Under the pieces are notes generated by a model. The model did not search any database, was not told the origin of the DNA, and saw only the letters and a program-made list of their open reading frames with translations. Both the position numbers and the translations under genes were made by a program. Positions 21,471 to 31,091 of a stretch of DNA of 64,000 nt are shown piece after piece. The stretch is from Acidimicrobiaceae bacterium (lineage in GTDB: Bacteria; Actinomycetota; Acidimicrobiia; Acidimicrobiales; RAAP-2), in NCBI GenBank assembly GCA_003158855.1, contig PMLJ01000039.1, positions 9,198 to 73,197 of the forward strand, written 5' to 3'. The stretch's first letter is position 1, and each line of letters opens with the position of its first letter.

Positions 21471-22649
21471 ATGTCACGCAGTGTCATCGTCGCTGGAAGC
21501 CGAACCGCGATCGGCAAGTTATCGGGAGTCTTCGCCTCACTGAGCGCGCAGGACCTGGGTGGCGCCGCCATCCGCGGCGTGCTGGAGAAGACCGGAGTGG
21601 ACCCCGCGACGGTCGACGCGGTACTCATGGGTCAGGTCATTCTCGCGGGACAGGGCCAAATCACCGCGCGCCAAGCCGCAGTGAAGGGCGGCGTGCCGAT
21701 GACGGTTCACGCCGCGACGATCAACAAGGTGTGCCTCTCTGGGCTCCAGACCATCTACCTGGCGGATCTCATGATCCGCGCCGGCGAAGCCGACATCATC
21801 ATTGCGGGCGGCATGGAGTCCATGACCAACGCCCCCTACCTCCTGCCCGGCGCTCGCGCCGGTTACCGCATCGGCGACCAGAAGGTCGTCGACTCCATGA
21901 TGTTCGATGGCCTGACCTGCGCGTTCGACCAGTGCGCGATGGGGCTTTCCACGGAGCGATACAACGCCGGGCGCATCACCCGAGCTCGTCAAGATGAGTT
22001 CTCGGCGCGCAGCCACCAGCTCGCCGCCGCCGCGATTGCGTCGGGCAAGTTCGCCCAAGAGATCGTCGGCGTCCCGGTCCCCCAGCGAAAGGGCGACCCG
22101 GTCATCGTCGACACTGACGAGGGCGTGCGCGGCGAGACCACCGTCGAGTCGCTCGGAGCCCTTCGCGGTGCGTTCGAAAAAGACGGCACCATCACCGCCG
22201 GCAACGCCTCGCAGATCTCCGACGGTGGGGCCGCGGTGCTGGTCATGTCCGAAGAGCGAGCGGCGCAACTCGGCCTGACGCCCATTGGCGAGCTCGTGAG
22301 TTACGGGATGGTCGCCGGCCCCGACACGTCGCTGCTCAACCAGCCTTCCAACGCGATCTTGAAAGCCGCCGCGAAGGCCGGCATCGACGTAAAGGGCATC
22401 GACCTCTTCGAGATCAACGAGGCGTTCGCGGCGGTGGGACTCGCCTCGACCGACGAACTCGGTATCGACGAGGACAAGGTCAACGTGAACGGCGGCGCCA
22501 TTGCCCTGGGCCACCCCGTTGGAATGTCCGGCACCCGAATCGCCCTCTCCGCGCTGCTCGAACTCCACCGCCGCGGCGGCGGCACCGCTGCGGTAGCGCT
22601 CTGTGGTGGCGGAGGACAAGGCGACGCGGCAATCCTGCGCACGCTCTAG
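21471..22649 (+). CDS. Acetyl-CoA acetyltransferase (thiolase)
   Basis: The 392-residue thiolase condenses two acetyl-CoA to acetoacetyl-CoA or runs the reverse reaction. The nucleophilic Cys is in NKVCLSGLQT at about residue 88, the NEAFA motif and GHPVGMSG with the catalytic His are present, and the final CGGGGQGDAAI holds the second Cys. AGGAG lies five bases before the ATG. Together with 3-hydroxybutyryl-CoA dehydrogenase and ccr in this block it provides the first step from acetyl-CoA toward ethylmalonyl-CoA. It is convergent with the SixA-like gene. Confidence 0.94.
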   Translation: MSRSVIVAGSRTAIGKLSGVFASLSAQDLGGAAIRGVLEKTGVDPATVDAVLMGQVILAGQGQITARQAAVKGGVPMTVHAATINKVCLSGLQTIYLADLMIRAGEADIIIAGGMESMTNAPYLLPGARAGYRIGDQKVVDSMMFDGLTCAFDQCAMGLSTERYNAGRITRARQDEFSARSHQLAAAAIASGKFAQEIVGVPVPQRKGDPVIVDTDEGVRGETTVESLGALRGAFEKDGTITAGNASQISDGGAAVLVMSEERAAQLGLTPIGELVSYGMVAGPDTSLLNQPSNAILKAAAKAGIDVKGIDLFEINEAFAAVGLASTDELGIDEDKVNVNGGAIALGHPVGMSGTRIALSALLELHRRGGGTAAVALCGGGGQGDAAILRTL

Positions 22650-23167
22650 TCAGGCACGTAACTGGCCACGAGTTCGTAGCGGGCGAGCCCAATCTGCCGG
22701 TTGTCCGGTATCGCCAGCACGAACGCGCCACCGAGCGGATAGCCCTTCGTTCGAAGGCGCTCGGGCGGTTCAGAGAGCAGACTAAGCAGCAGTTCGTACA
22801 CGGTGGGATTGTGCCCGATCACGAGCAGCGACCTCGTCACGGGATCGACGGCGGCGAGCTCGATCAGGAGGTCTTCCGCCGTCACCTCGCGCCGTCCGTT
22901 GTAGATCAGTTCACTGAATTCGCGCGGACCGGCGAACGGGGTGTCGTCGAAGGCCCGTCGAAAGGTCTCCCTCGTGCGTTCGGCGCTGCTCACCAGAGCA
23001 GTGGTTGGACCGAATCGACCGAGCTCGTTCGGGTCGAGGGCCCACTCCCTCAACTGCTTGCACTGGCGGCGGCCACGCTTGCTCAACTGGCGTTCGAAGT
23101 CCGAGGCGCCCTTGGCGGCCGGGGTGGACTGGCAGTGACGAACGACGGTGAGATAGCGCACCCCCAC
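22646..23167 (-). CDS. SixA-like histidine phosphatase family protein
   Basis: The 173-residue protein has the histidine-phosphatase RHG-type motif as VVRHCQST near residue 10 and a second catalytic His in LLVIGHNPTVYELL. The short size and KGASDFERQLSKRGRRQ segment match SixA-type phosphohistidine phosphatases and their actinobacterial relatives. The physiological substrate is not evident. It starts with GTG and is divergent from uppP. Confidence 0.82.
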   Translation of the reverse strand: MGVRYLTVVRHCQSTPAAKGASDFERQLSKRGRRQCKQLREWALDPNELGRFGPTTALVSSAERTRETFRRAFDDTPFAGPREFSELIYNGRREVTAEDLLIELAAVDPVTRSLLVIGHNPTVYELLLSLLSEPPERLRTKGYPLGGAFVLAIPDNRQIGLARYELVASYVPD

Positions 23168-23222
23168 AGTCTCGCCGACGGCGTGGGTCCTCGGACAGCC
23201 CCGGGTGGTTTAGCGTTGGGGC

Positions 23223-24122
23223 GTGTACGCGTCATTGACATACTTCCAGGCAATCGTGATGGGCCTGGTGCAGGGAATCACCGAGCTCTTCCCCGTCTCG
23301 AGCCTCGGCCACGGGGTGCTGCTACCGGCCTTGCTCGGGTGGCACAACCTCGTCAACAGCCAGACCTCCTCGCAGTCGTTCTTCCTCGTGTTTCTCGTCG
23401 GGCTCCACGTGGGTACCGCGGTAGGCCTCATCGTCTTCTACCGAAAGACCTGGCTCGCGTTGCTGCGTGGGCTGCACACCCAACTCTCCGGCGTGCGCGA
23501 AGATGGCGTGAGGTCGCTCTGGCGACTCGACAGCCCCGACATGGACGCGAACTACCGACTCCTCTTCGTCCTCGCGGTGGGCAGCGTCCCCGTCGGCATC
23601 GCGGGCGTGCTGCTTGAGCACAAGCTGCGCGTCCTGTTCGCCAAGCCGCTCGCCGCGGCGATCTTCTTGAGCCTGAACGGCGTGATCCTGCTCGCGGGCG
23701 AGCGTCTTCTTCGCTCGCGCGGACGTCACGCGAGGTACCAGCGGCTCGGCGCGATCACCCCGCTCAGCGCCCTCGCCATCGGCTCGTCGCAGATCCTCGC
23801 CTTGTTTGCCGGCATCTCGCGCAGCGGCGTCACCATGGTGTCGGGGCTGATGGGCGGGCTCGACCACGAGGAGTCGGCGAATTTCGCGTTCTTGCTCGCC
23901 ACACCCGTGATCCTGCTCGCCGGTCTCTACAAGCTGCCCCAACTGATGGGCTCGCTCGGCGACGGCGTTCGACTCCAGACCCTCGTCGGGGCCCTCTGCG
24001 CGATGGTCGCCGCCTACGTGGCCGTTCGATTCCTCACGAAGTGGTTCACGGCCAAGACGCTCGTTCCCTTCGGCGCCTACTGCCTGGTGGCGGGACTGCT
24101 GTGCGTGGTCCGCTTCGCCTAA
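23223..24122 (+). CDS. uppP: Undecaprenyl-diphosphate phosphatase
   Basis: This 299-residue polytopic membrane protein removes a phosphate from undecaprenyl diphosphate to recycle the lipid carrier of peptidoglycan synthesis; it is also called BacA. Signature motifs are QGITELFPVSSLGH at the N-terminus and LFAGISRSGVTMVSGL in the second half. An insertion around residues 85-110 is longer than in E. coli. The start is GTG, and a TAGCGT box about seven bases upstream suggests a leaderless message. Its 3' end overlaps recR by four bases. Confidence 0.92.
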   Translation: MYASLTYFQAIVMGLVQGITELFPVSSLGHGVLLPALLGWHNLVNSQTSSQSFFLVFLVGLHVGTAVGLIVFYRKTWLALLRGLHTQLSGVREDGVRSLWRLDSPDMDANYRLLFVLAVGSVPVGIAGVLLEHKLRVLFAKPLAAAIFLSLNGVILLAGERLLRSRGRHARYQRLGAITPLSALAIGSSQILALFAGISRSGVTMVSGLMGGLDHEESANFAFLLATPVILLAGLYKLPQLMGSLGDGVRLQTLVGALCAMVAAYVAVRFLTKWFTAKTLVPFGAYCLVAGLLCVVRFA

Positions 24123-24721
24123 TCGGCGAGGACGCGGCGCCCGTCGATCGCCCTGCCGAGCGTCAGGTCGTCGGCGAACTCCAGGTCGCCGCCGACCGGA
24201 AGGCCGCTCGCGGGTTGTGACACCACGAGTCCCGGGGCCGCCAGGAGACGGCTGAGGTACATCGCGGTCGCGTCGCCTTCGACGTTCGAGTTGAAGCAGA
24301 GGATGACTTCCTTCACCGGGCCGTTCAGGCGTCTCACCAGCTCTTGGATGCGAAGGCGGTCGGGCGTCACTCCTTCAAGCGGGTTGAGCACGCCGTGAAG
24401 CACGTGATAGGTCCCGCGGAACGCGCCGGAACGCTCGACGGCGACCACGTCCGGCGGGTTCTCCACCACGCAGATCATCGTCTGGTCGCGGCGCTCGTCC
24501 GCGCAGATGCCACACAGTCCACCGGTCTCGGCGATATTGCAGCAACGCTCGCAGAACGAAAGCTTGGTCTTCATGTCCTCGAGCGCGTTGGCCAGTCGGC
24601 CCACATCCTCGTTGGGCTGGCGCATGAGCCAGAACGCGATGCGCTGCGCGGACTTCGGACCAACTCCGGGGAACCGACCGAGCTCATCGACCACCGCCTG
24701 GAGCGCTGGTGGGTAGCTCAC
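24119..24721 (-). CDS. recR: Recombination protein RecR
   Basis: The 200-residue protein is the RecFOR-pathway loader. It has an N-terminal helix-hairpin-helix (LGRFPGVGPKSAQRIAFWL), a four-Cys zinc finger (CERCCNIAETGGLCGIC), a Toprim domain with VVENPPDVVAVE and FNSNVEGDATAMYL, and a C-terminal Walker-B-like segment. The GTG start overlaps the dnaX stop (GTGA), giving the classic dnaX-recR coupling. Confidence 0.95.
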   Translation of the reverse strand: MSYPPALQAVVDELGRFPGVGPKSAQRIAFWLMRQPNEDVGRLANALEDMKTKLSFCERCCNIAETGGLCGICADERRDQTMICVVENPPDVVAVERSGAFRGTYHVLHGVLNPLEGVTPDRLRIQELVRRLNGPVKEVILCFNSNVEGDATAMYLSRLLAAPGLVVSQPASGLPVGGDLEFADDLTLGRAIDGRRVLAD

Positions 24722-26412
24722 GAAATCTCCTCGGCGCCCGGGAACATCTCGGCGATCAGGTGATCAGCCACCGACTGCACGACGATCGAACTCTCGTCGG
24801 GCGAATAGGCCTCTTCGGGACCGTCTTCAGGAGCCGTCGGGCGCGCCGGGCGCCGCGTCGGGGCGGATGCCGAGGACTGCAGCGCGGGGTCAACCGTCCA
24901 TTCCACCACCAGCGTCATCTTGAATTCGTGCTCCATCGCACCACGAAGGCCCTGAGAGATCATCTCGGTGTTCTGGCGCATCTCCTCGCTCGGCAGGGCG
25001 ATGGTGAGGCGCTGGCCGTCGAGGGCGCGAATCTGAGAGGACTTCAACAAGAGCTGCGCGGCTCGCGACGTTCTCGGCACGACGCGCTGGAAGAAGCGCT
25101 CTCGCACGTCGTCGAGACCCAGCAGACCCGGCTCTTGCGACGCGAGCTCGACCGCCTGAGGCGCGACGTCCGCGACCACCTCGGGCTCGGGTTGGGATGG
25201 AGCGACCGGCGGGGTCTCCTTGGTCGAACCAATCGGGCGAAGGACCGGAGCGGGAGCCGCAGCCGGCGCGGGCGCACTTCGAACGGGACCTCGCTCGAGC
25301 TTGGTCACGCGCTCGCTCAGCGCGTCGAGCGAAGCGTCGAGCTCGGGCTTGATGAGGCGAATAAGGGCCACCTCGAGAATCACGATCTTCTCGGGGGCAC
25401 TCTTCATTTCACGCATCGAACGCCCAATGGTCTCGAGAATTCGCACGGTGTGCGCGAGACCCAGCCTCTCGCCCCACGCGCTCAGGCGCACACGGTCCGC
25501 GTCGACGGCGTCGGCAACCTCGGGCGCCACCTGCAGCAGGAAGACCTGGCGCACCTCCCCGGCGAAGTTCTCCGCCAACTGCTCGGGATCCCAACCATCC
25601 TGACGCAGCATCGCGAGCGACTTGAGGGCCCCCACCGGGTCTTCGTCGACGAGCGAGCGAAAGAGCCCGTCGAACTCCGGCTGGGTCTCGGTGATCGACC
25701 CGGTCGCGATGAGTTGATCGAGCGCGCTCAGCGCGTCGCGGGCCGATCCGCGTCCGAGTCGAACCGCCGCGTCGATGGTCGCCTCGTCGGCGCTCAGACC
25801 GGCCGCCCCCTTCACGTCGTGCAGGAGCGAGCTCAGGGTGTCGCCCCCGATGAGGCGGAACTCGAGGTGCTGGGTCCGCGAACGAATGGTGGGCAGCACC
25901 TTGTGGGGGTCGGTGGTGGCGAGCACGAACACCACGTGCTGGGGCGGCTCCTCGAGCGTCTTCAGCAGCGCCGCCGAAGCGGCCTTCGAGAGCTGGTGGA
26001 CCTCGTCGAAGATGTAGACCTTCCAGCGGCCAGGGGTACCGTGCCACGCTCCCGCGGTGATCTCTCGGATGTCATCGACACCGTTGTTCGAGGCCGCGTC
26101 CAGCTCGATGACGTCGAGCGAGGATCCCCTCGTGATCGCGACGCAGCTCGCGCACTCGTTGCACGCGTCACCGTCGACCGGGTGCGCGCAGTTGAGGGCC
26201 TTCGCCAGGATTCGCGCCGTCGTGGTCTTGCCGGTTCCTCGGGGACCGGAGAACAGGTACGCGTGCGACACCCGGTCGTTCCTCACGGCTCCCTGAAGGG
26301 CGCGCACCACGTGATCCTGTCCACGCAATTCGCAGAATCTGCCGGGGCGAAAGCGACGGTAGAGGGAGGTCACCCCGTCGAGAGAGGTGGGGGTTGGAGT
26401 CGCATCAGCCAT
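24718..26412 (-). CDS. dnaX: DNA polymerase III subunit gamma/tau
   Basis: The 564-residue clamp-loader ATPase starts with SLYRRFRPGRFCELRGQDH and has a Walker A at FSGPRGTGKTTTARIL, a zinc-binding CNECASC insertion, IFDEVHQLSKAA as Walker B, and the SRC-like sensor region LATTDPHKVLPTIRSR. Domain III follows, then a Pro/Ala-rich linker from about residue 380 and a tau-like C-terminus. It is transcribed with recR and lies directly downstream of the SRP RNA gene. Confidence 0.95.
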   Translation of the reverse strand: MADATPTPTSLDGVTSLYRRFRPGRFCELRGQDHVVRALQGAVRNDRVSHAYLFSGPRGTGKTTTARILAKALNCAHPVDGDACNECASCVAITRGSSLDVIELDAASNNGVDDIREITAGAWHGTPGRWKVYIFDEVHQLSKAASAALLKTLEEPPQHVVFVLATTDPHKVLPTIRSRTQHLEFRLIGGDTLSSLLHDVKGAAGLSADEATIDAAVRLGRGSARDALSALDQLIATGSITETQPEFDGLFRSLVDEDPVGALKSLAMLRQDGWDPEQLAENFAGEVRQVFLLQVAPEVADAVDADRVRLSAWGERLGLAHTVRILETIGRSMREMKSAPEKIVILEVALIRLIKPELDASLDALSERVTKLERGPVRSAPAPAAAPAPVLRPIGSTKETPPVAPSQPEPEVVADVAPQAVELASQEPGLLGLDDVRERFFQRVVPRTSRAAQLLLKSSQIRALDGQRLTIALPSEEMRQNTEMISQGLRGAMEHEFKMTLVVEWTVDPALQSSASAPTRRPARPTAPEDGPEEAYSPDESSIVVQSVADHLIAEMFPGAEEIS

Positions 26413-26441
26413 GCACGCATGCTAACGGTGCCCTGTGAGGC

Positions 26442-26573
26442 GCCGAGGTCCAAAGCGATGGCCAGGCGATCCGTGGCACCCAACACAATCCGCTGAGAGC
26501 TGCTGGCTTCCACCCCTGACTCGGTTCACGAACGGTCGTCGCACGGGACCCGGCCATCGCTTTGGACCTCGGC
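26442..26573 (-). ncRNA. ffs: Signal recognition particle 4.5S-type RNA
   Basis: The minus strand forms a long hairpin whose ends GCCGAGGTCCAAAGCGATGG and CCATCGCTTTGGACCTCGGC pair perfectly. The apical part contains the universal SRP loop elements: GTGAACCGAGTCAGG followed by GTGGAAGCCAGCAGC. This matches the bacterial small SRP RNA bound by Ffh. Ends are set at the limits of the terminal helix, giving 132 bases; mature ends may be trimmed. Location between tRNA-Ser and dnaX is the same as in other Actinobacteria. Confidence 0.9.
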
Positions 26574-26661
26574 GATAGAAGGCTACCGGACGGACACCGG
26601 TCCCGGCTCGGGTAGCCTTGCGAGCCGGTATTCATTTCGCAGCGCGAGCGGCGAAATTCCG

Positions 26662-26749
26662 GGAGGAGTGCGAGAGCGGCCGAATCGGCACGATTGGAAA
26701 TCGTGTGAAGGGAAACCTTCCGTGGGTTCAAATCCCACCTCCTCCGCCA
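26662..26749 (+). tRNA. tRNA-Ser(GGA)
   Basis: Acceptor GGAGGAG/CTCCTCC, anticodon stem CACGA/TCGTG with loop TTGGAAA (anticodon GGA), a class II variable arm with GAAGG/CCTTC, and T-arm GTGGG-TTCAAAT-CCCAC are all intact. G73 and CCA are encoded. It marks the boundary between core genes and the accessory region that follows. Confidence 0.95.
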
Positions 26750-26896
26750 CGGGGTCTTGACGAAAGTTGAGGCAACCTAGTGACGAAACTCGAGTTCGGG
26801 GACCCCGGATGCTCGGTTCTCGAGTTCTTGGCGTCTCTCGCCTAGGGAATGACGCAGCGGGGACTCACGGCTCCGATGAGGAGTCGCGAAATAGCG

Positions 26897-26941
26897 AATC
26901 CGCTGCCCTCGAGACGTGGTTCGTCCCGAGGGCAGCGGATT
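26897..26941 (+). terminator. Perfect 15-bp hairpin between tRNA-Ser and the transposase
   Basis: AATCCGCTGCCCTCG at 26897-26911 pairs exactly with CGAGGGCAGCGGATT at 26927-26941. On the plus strand a short T run follows, so it can end transcription from tRNA-Ser. It also lies 15 bases past the transposase stop and could mark the element's end. Confidence 0.6.
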
Positions 26942-26955
26942 TTGAGTGGGCTCGC

Positions 26956-28716
26956 CTATTCGGCGAGGTCGTCAGGTGGTCTATCGAGGAACGAAAGTTC
27001 GGCGAGGCTGATCTTGCCATTCTCGTCGAGTTCCTCGAAGCCGTGGTCCTTAGCCATGGGGATGCAGAGCGGGTCGTCGATGAGACTGTTGCGCTTCGCC
27101 CACTGGCGCACCAATCGAATATTGGCGGCCACGACCTCAAAGGCGAGCATGAGGCTCGTTTTCACGAGCCCCGAGACGCGACAGAAGCCCCGCTTGATGT
27201 TCTGGTTGCTGGTATCGCGAAGGTTGCCAAAGACCCCTTCGATGTTGGACCGGCGCGAGTACGATTCGCAGAATTCTGGCGAACCCCAGTAGAGCTCTTG
27301 ACGAAGCTTCATGATTGCAGGCCCGGGGACGCTGACCGTCTTTTGCGAGCAGCACTTGGGCGCAACGCCGAGTTCCGGCGGGTCGACCACGACAGGCGTA
27401 CCCGCAGGAAATTCGACATTCTTCGGGCACAGCGAGCACTCGATCTTGCCAGCCTCGCCCGGGCACATCCAACGAGTGTTGAAGGGATCCCCTTTGGTCG
27501 CGTTGTTCTCGTGGAAGACGAACGCATACTTCGAGCGCTCGTCGATGCCTTCGTGGAATGTAGCTAAGTCACGGGAGTTGCGTTCTTGGTTGAGCCGCGC
27601 CCCGTTCGAAGCCTTCTTCTTGAGCTCACCCACCTTGAAGTGCTGCGGACGAGTGATGTCGATGAGACGGTCCGGCATTCGCGGGCAGTGCGGCACGCCC
27701 GCGATGATCCGCATGCCATTGAGGTCCCGGACGCCTTGGTCCAAGGGGTGTATATCCTGGACTTGGCTGATGCCGCGCTTCTTTAGTTCACCCGCCCAAT
27801 GTTCCGGAATCTTGTAGGAGAATCCGCGGTCGACGATCGCCTCGTCGATGGGGTGGCCCGCGTCGACGAGGCGATCGAGCTGAGCGAGGGCTGGCCACGG
27901 GACATCACCGGCCGCCGGTCTCAGCGTCATCGCGATCAAGACCTTCGGCCACAGATCGGTGTCTCCTCCCACGGGGGTGACGCCCACGCTCGCGAAGAGG
28001 TCGTAACCGTTGAACTTATTGGATTTGTTGTCATAGGTCATGGTCCGGTAACCGCCGTGAGCATCGGGGTCGTGGCAGATCCGCTCGGGCTTGGCCTTCT
28101 TCGACTTCTCCTTCTTCGCCTTGCGCTCGGCGCGGTCGAAGCGTTTGACGGTCTCGGCGGCTCTTTCGTCGTCGACGACCTCGTGGGGTAGCACGTCGGC
28201 TTCGTCGCTCTCGGCCGTGGGCGCGATCTTGGACTTCGCCCACGCCTCGACCGCTGAGGTGTCCATCGCCAAGGCGGTCTGCTTGGGCATCGACTGCGGA
28301 TGCGTGGCGTTGATCAATTTATCGAGAATCGATTGCAGGGCTTCACTTCGGATCTCGCGCTCGACGTCGCTGAGCGTAGGGTCTTGTTCGACCGAGAACG
28401 TGAAGCGCCGGTCGATCGCTTCGAATAGATACCTAACCTGTCGAACCGTGATTGGTTCGGCTTCGTAATCGGCCTTCACGCCGATCAAGACTTGCAGGGA
28501 CTTGGCGAGGTCGGTCGTGAGGAGTTCGTGGATGTTCTTCAGCGTGAGCGTTAGTCCGTCTAATGCACAGAGCACGGCGCCCGTGACGAACACTTCGGCC
28601 GTCAGCGCTCGCGGCCGACCAGTCTTGGTGGGAACGAGGATGGCCTCGAAGTCCGCGCCCACTCCGCTGCGCTTGACGGCGTCGTAGACGAGCTTGAACT
28701 CACAGCGCCGAATCAT
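26956..28716 (-). mobile_element. DDE transposase (IS1182/IS5-like)
   Basis: This 586-residue protein has a DDE transposase layout: the first Asp in ALAMDTSAVEAWAKSK, the second in EAIVDRGFSYKIPEHW, and the Glu in RRSNIEGVFGNLRD. Between the second Asp and the Glu is a Cys-rich insert (RWMCPGEAGKIECSLCPKN and APKCCSQ) that could bind zinc, as in some large IS1182-type enzymes. A Lys/Glu-rich segment lies near residue 200. The ATG overlaps the stop of the upstream recombinase-like gene (ATGA), so both are made together. No inverted repeats could be identified by eye. Confidence 0.8.
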
Positions 28717-30458
28717 TCGCCGACCTCGGTCTTCGTGCCCGCTGTGCGCAGCGCTGCAGCGACCGCTGCTTCATCGGGCTCGGGACAGTACCCCACGAGG
28801 TCCACCAGCGTGCGAGCTGATCGCAGCCCCGACGCCTGAAGCAATGCCCCTAAGGGAACGGGGGCGCTCATGCTCGCCACGAGCCACGTCGAGCGAAGGC
28901 GCGCCGCCGAGAGCTCGATACCCGTGCCGAGGGCGGTCTTGGCTCGCCAGGTGACCGGCGTCGTCACGTTGCCCCTCGTGGGCGTTCCGTAGAGGGGCTG
29001 ATCCTCGCCTCGACCCTCGCGGCGATGCAACGCCACGGCTTCTCGAAGGAGGTCCTCGTACTCGGCCCGCACGACCACGGTGCGCGCTCGCGCGCCACCC
29101 ACGCGGACAAATATTACGGTGACGCCAGCGAGGTTGACTTCGATGATGCTCGATGGCGCAACCGTGCGCTGCTCTTGTGCCGACAGCCCCGCACCGAGTC
29201 CGAGCGCCACGATCGAAGAAACCCCCCGCCGCGATACCGACGTGGGCTGGTTGCGAGCGAGGCGCACGTATGCCGCACACTCTTTTGGCGTATAGGGCGG
29301 CTGGACTGGTTCGTACGCGATGCGCGGACTGGCGAGCTGCGGCGCCGTGAGGCGCACGCAACGACGCAGAACCGAGCGCGTCGTCGCGCGCGAGGCGTCG
29401 GGCGACTTCGCGAGTGGCCCTACCAAGTACTCGTCGATCAGCCCATCTTCAACAAGTTCGACAGCACGCAGTGGCGTCGTCTCGGACGGTCGCTCGGGAC
29501 GCTGCAGCGCCCAAAGGCAGAACTGCGCGATAGAACCCATACGGATCTCAATCCAACGCTCGCTCGGCGGGCCGTAGGCGCGGGTGAGGTGCCTCGTCGC
29601 CTCTCTCACGAGGTTCCAGCGCACCTCACTCACCAGATACGGGTGAAATTTCAGTAGCGCCGCCATGGTCGCCTCGTCCAAAACAGGCAACTCGGCCAGG
29701 GTCGGCTCGACGACCACGCCTGAGGCGCGCTGGGCCGCGGCGGCGTCGCGTAGTTTCTGACGTTCCCTGGCTGAGCGGACGATGGCAGTGCGTGACTTCG
29801 GCTTCGTGGGCGAGTTCGTCTTCTTCACTGGCCGCACCACCAACATAGGTACGACCTCGCGAACGTCACGAAGTGCGATGGCCGCATCTTCCAATGCGGC
29901 GAGCCCAGCGGCGCGAGTCGCTTCCACTTGACCGGCACTTGCCGCCACCAAGGTGTCGAGGTTCCACTCGGGACCGGCGAGACGTTCAATGAGTCCCCCA
30001 AACGTAGGGATCATGAATGAGTGACCCTTTCGCCGATACGCCGCCACGAGCGCGCAAAATGGTCCCAGGCCCACTACCTCGGGCCAGAAGTCCTGGGCCA
30101 CTCGGTCTACTCGCGGAGAGGCAATGATCATGGCTGGCGGCATCGTGCCAAGAGCGCGAGCGATTCGACAGAGATGCGTGCGCGTCGCTCTGTGCATGTT
30201 CGCTCGCGACATGAATGAGTCGACGTACTCGGATCTGAGCAGCGTTCCGAGATCGGGAGCACCCGCTCGGTCCCACAATGGGTGCCACGCCAGAAATGCC
30301 GCCAGGGCAGTCATTGCGTTGAGCGCTAAGCGGTAGGACGTCTGGCCAGTCGCGAGTACCGCGTCGACCGCCGTGTCGCGGGCTTGGCCCCACGTCTCGG
30401 AAGAAAGTCCATTGGGTTGGTAGCGCCGCAGCGCCTGAGGGATGTTTTTGGTTTGCAT
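28713..30458 (-). CDS. Degenerate tyrosine-recombinase-like protein coupled to the transposase
   Basis: This protein of about 581 residues has an N-terminal helical part (core-binding-like, about 1-330) and a C-terminal region with the outline of a tyrosine recombinase. LGLGAGLSAQEQRTV sits where TGLRxxE is expected, VGGARARTVVV where the beta-hairpin Lys is, and ARLRSTWLVASM where HxLRHTxA is, followed by a final helix with LVDLVGY. The first catalytic Arg is replaced and the HxxR His is absent, so activity is doubtful. It overlaps the transposase start by four bases. The ATG at 30458 is preferred to an upstream start. Confidence 0.55.
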   Translation of the reverse strand: MQTKNIPQALRRYQPNGLSSETWGQARDTAVDAVLATGQTSYRLALNAMTALAAFLAWHPLWDRAGAPDLGTLLRSEYVDSFMSRANMHRATRTHLCRIARALGTMPPAMIIASPRVDRVAQDFWPEVVGLGPFCALVAAYRRKGHSFMIPTFGGLIERLAGPEWNLDTLVAASAGQVEATRAAGLAALEDAAIALRDVREVVPMLVVRPVKKTNSPTKPKSRTAIVRSARERQKLRDAAAAQRASGVVVEPTLAELPVLDEATMAALLKFHPYLVSEVRWNLVREATRHLTRAYGPPSERWIEIRMGSIAQFCLWALQRPERPSETTPLRAVELVEDGLIDEYLVGPLAKSPDASRATTRSVLRRCVRLTAPQLASPRIAYEPVQPPYTPKECAAYVRLARNQPTSVSRRGVSSIVALGLGAGLSAQEQRTVAPSSIIEVNLAGVTVIFVRVGGARARTVVVRAEYEDLLREAVALHRREGRGEDQPLYGTPTRGNVTTPVTWRAKTALGTGIELSAARLRSTWLVASMSAPVPLGALLQASGLRSARTLVDLVGYCPEPDEAAVAAALRTAGTKTEVGE

Positions 30459-31091
30459 GACAACAACCAGTCGCCGTGCAGACGCCGAGGGCATGCGCCG
30501 TACTTAAGAAAATATTGATGTCCTCTGGACGACCTGGCCGGCGTTTCAGCCCCTTGATCAGGTACTGGAGCCGTCTCGTCACCTTCAGCGATATTCCACG
30601 CTCACCCGGCTCTTCGGGGCTCTGGACAAGTTTCTGTGGAAAACTCTCGAAAATTGGTGTCGGGGCCGCTTCGAGAATGCACTGTCCACTCGAGCGCACC
30701 TCTATCGGTGGGCAGCATTCCTTGGGAGGGACCAAGGCCCTTCTCGAAGTCACGCCATCACAATGCTCAACCCGCCGTCGCCGCGCACTCGCCTCTTACC
30801 AAATACGCAAGGTTCGTAGAGATCCTGGCGCGTACGGTCAAGAAGGCACTTGAAGCGCTTTCGTTCACAGGAACGTAAGGAGTCCGCAAACCTGGTTGGC
30901 AACCGCTGCTTAACGGCAACGTCACCTTACTGAGGACAGTCAGCACTCTCATTGGCTAGCACGCGCGCCGCATAGAGCTGCCGACTCACTTTCACGCAGC
31001 GACCTCGACCTAAGCGGCGTGTGCACGAGATCGATCCTCGCATCACCGTGGCGGCCGTTGCAGTTGTCAACGACGAAGTGGAGGCCCATCT
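30459..31091. other. Stretch upstream of the mobile module, no supported gene
   Basis: About 630 bases with several overlapping short frames on both strands but no motif, ribosome-binding site or consistent codon use that would support one. A direct or inverted copy of the sequence beside tRNA-Ser was not seen. The right end of the transposon is presumably here. Confidence 0.45.

Noticed and set aside
24709-26496. 595-codon open frame on the plus strand
   Set aside because: It lies opposite dnaX, has no known motifs, and arises from high-G+C codon use of dnaX.
29986-30753. 255-codon minus-strand frame
   Set aside because: It overlaps the recombinase-like gene in another frame; only its upstream 40 codons look protein-like and no start signal supports them.
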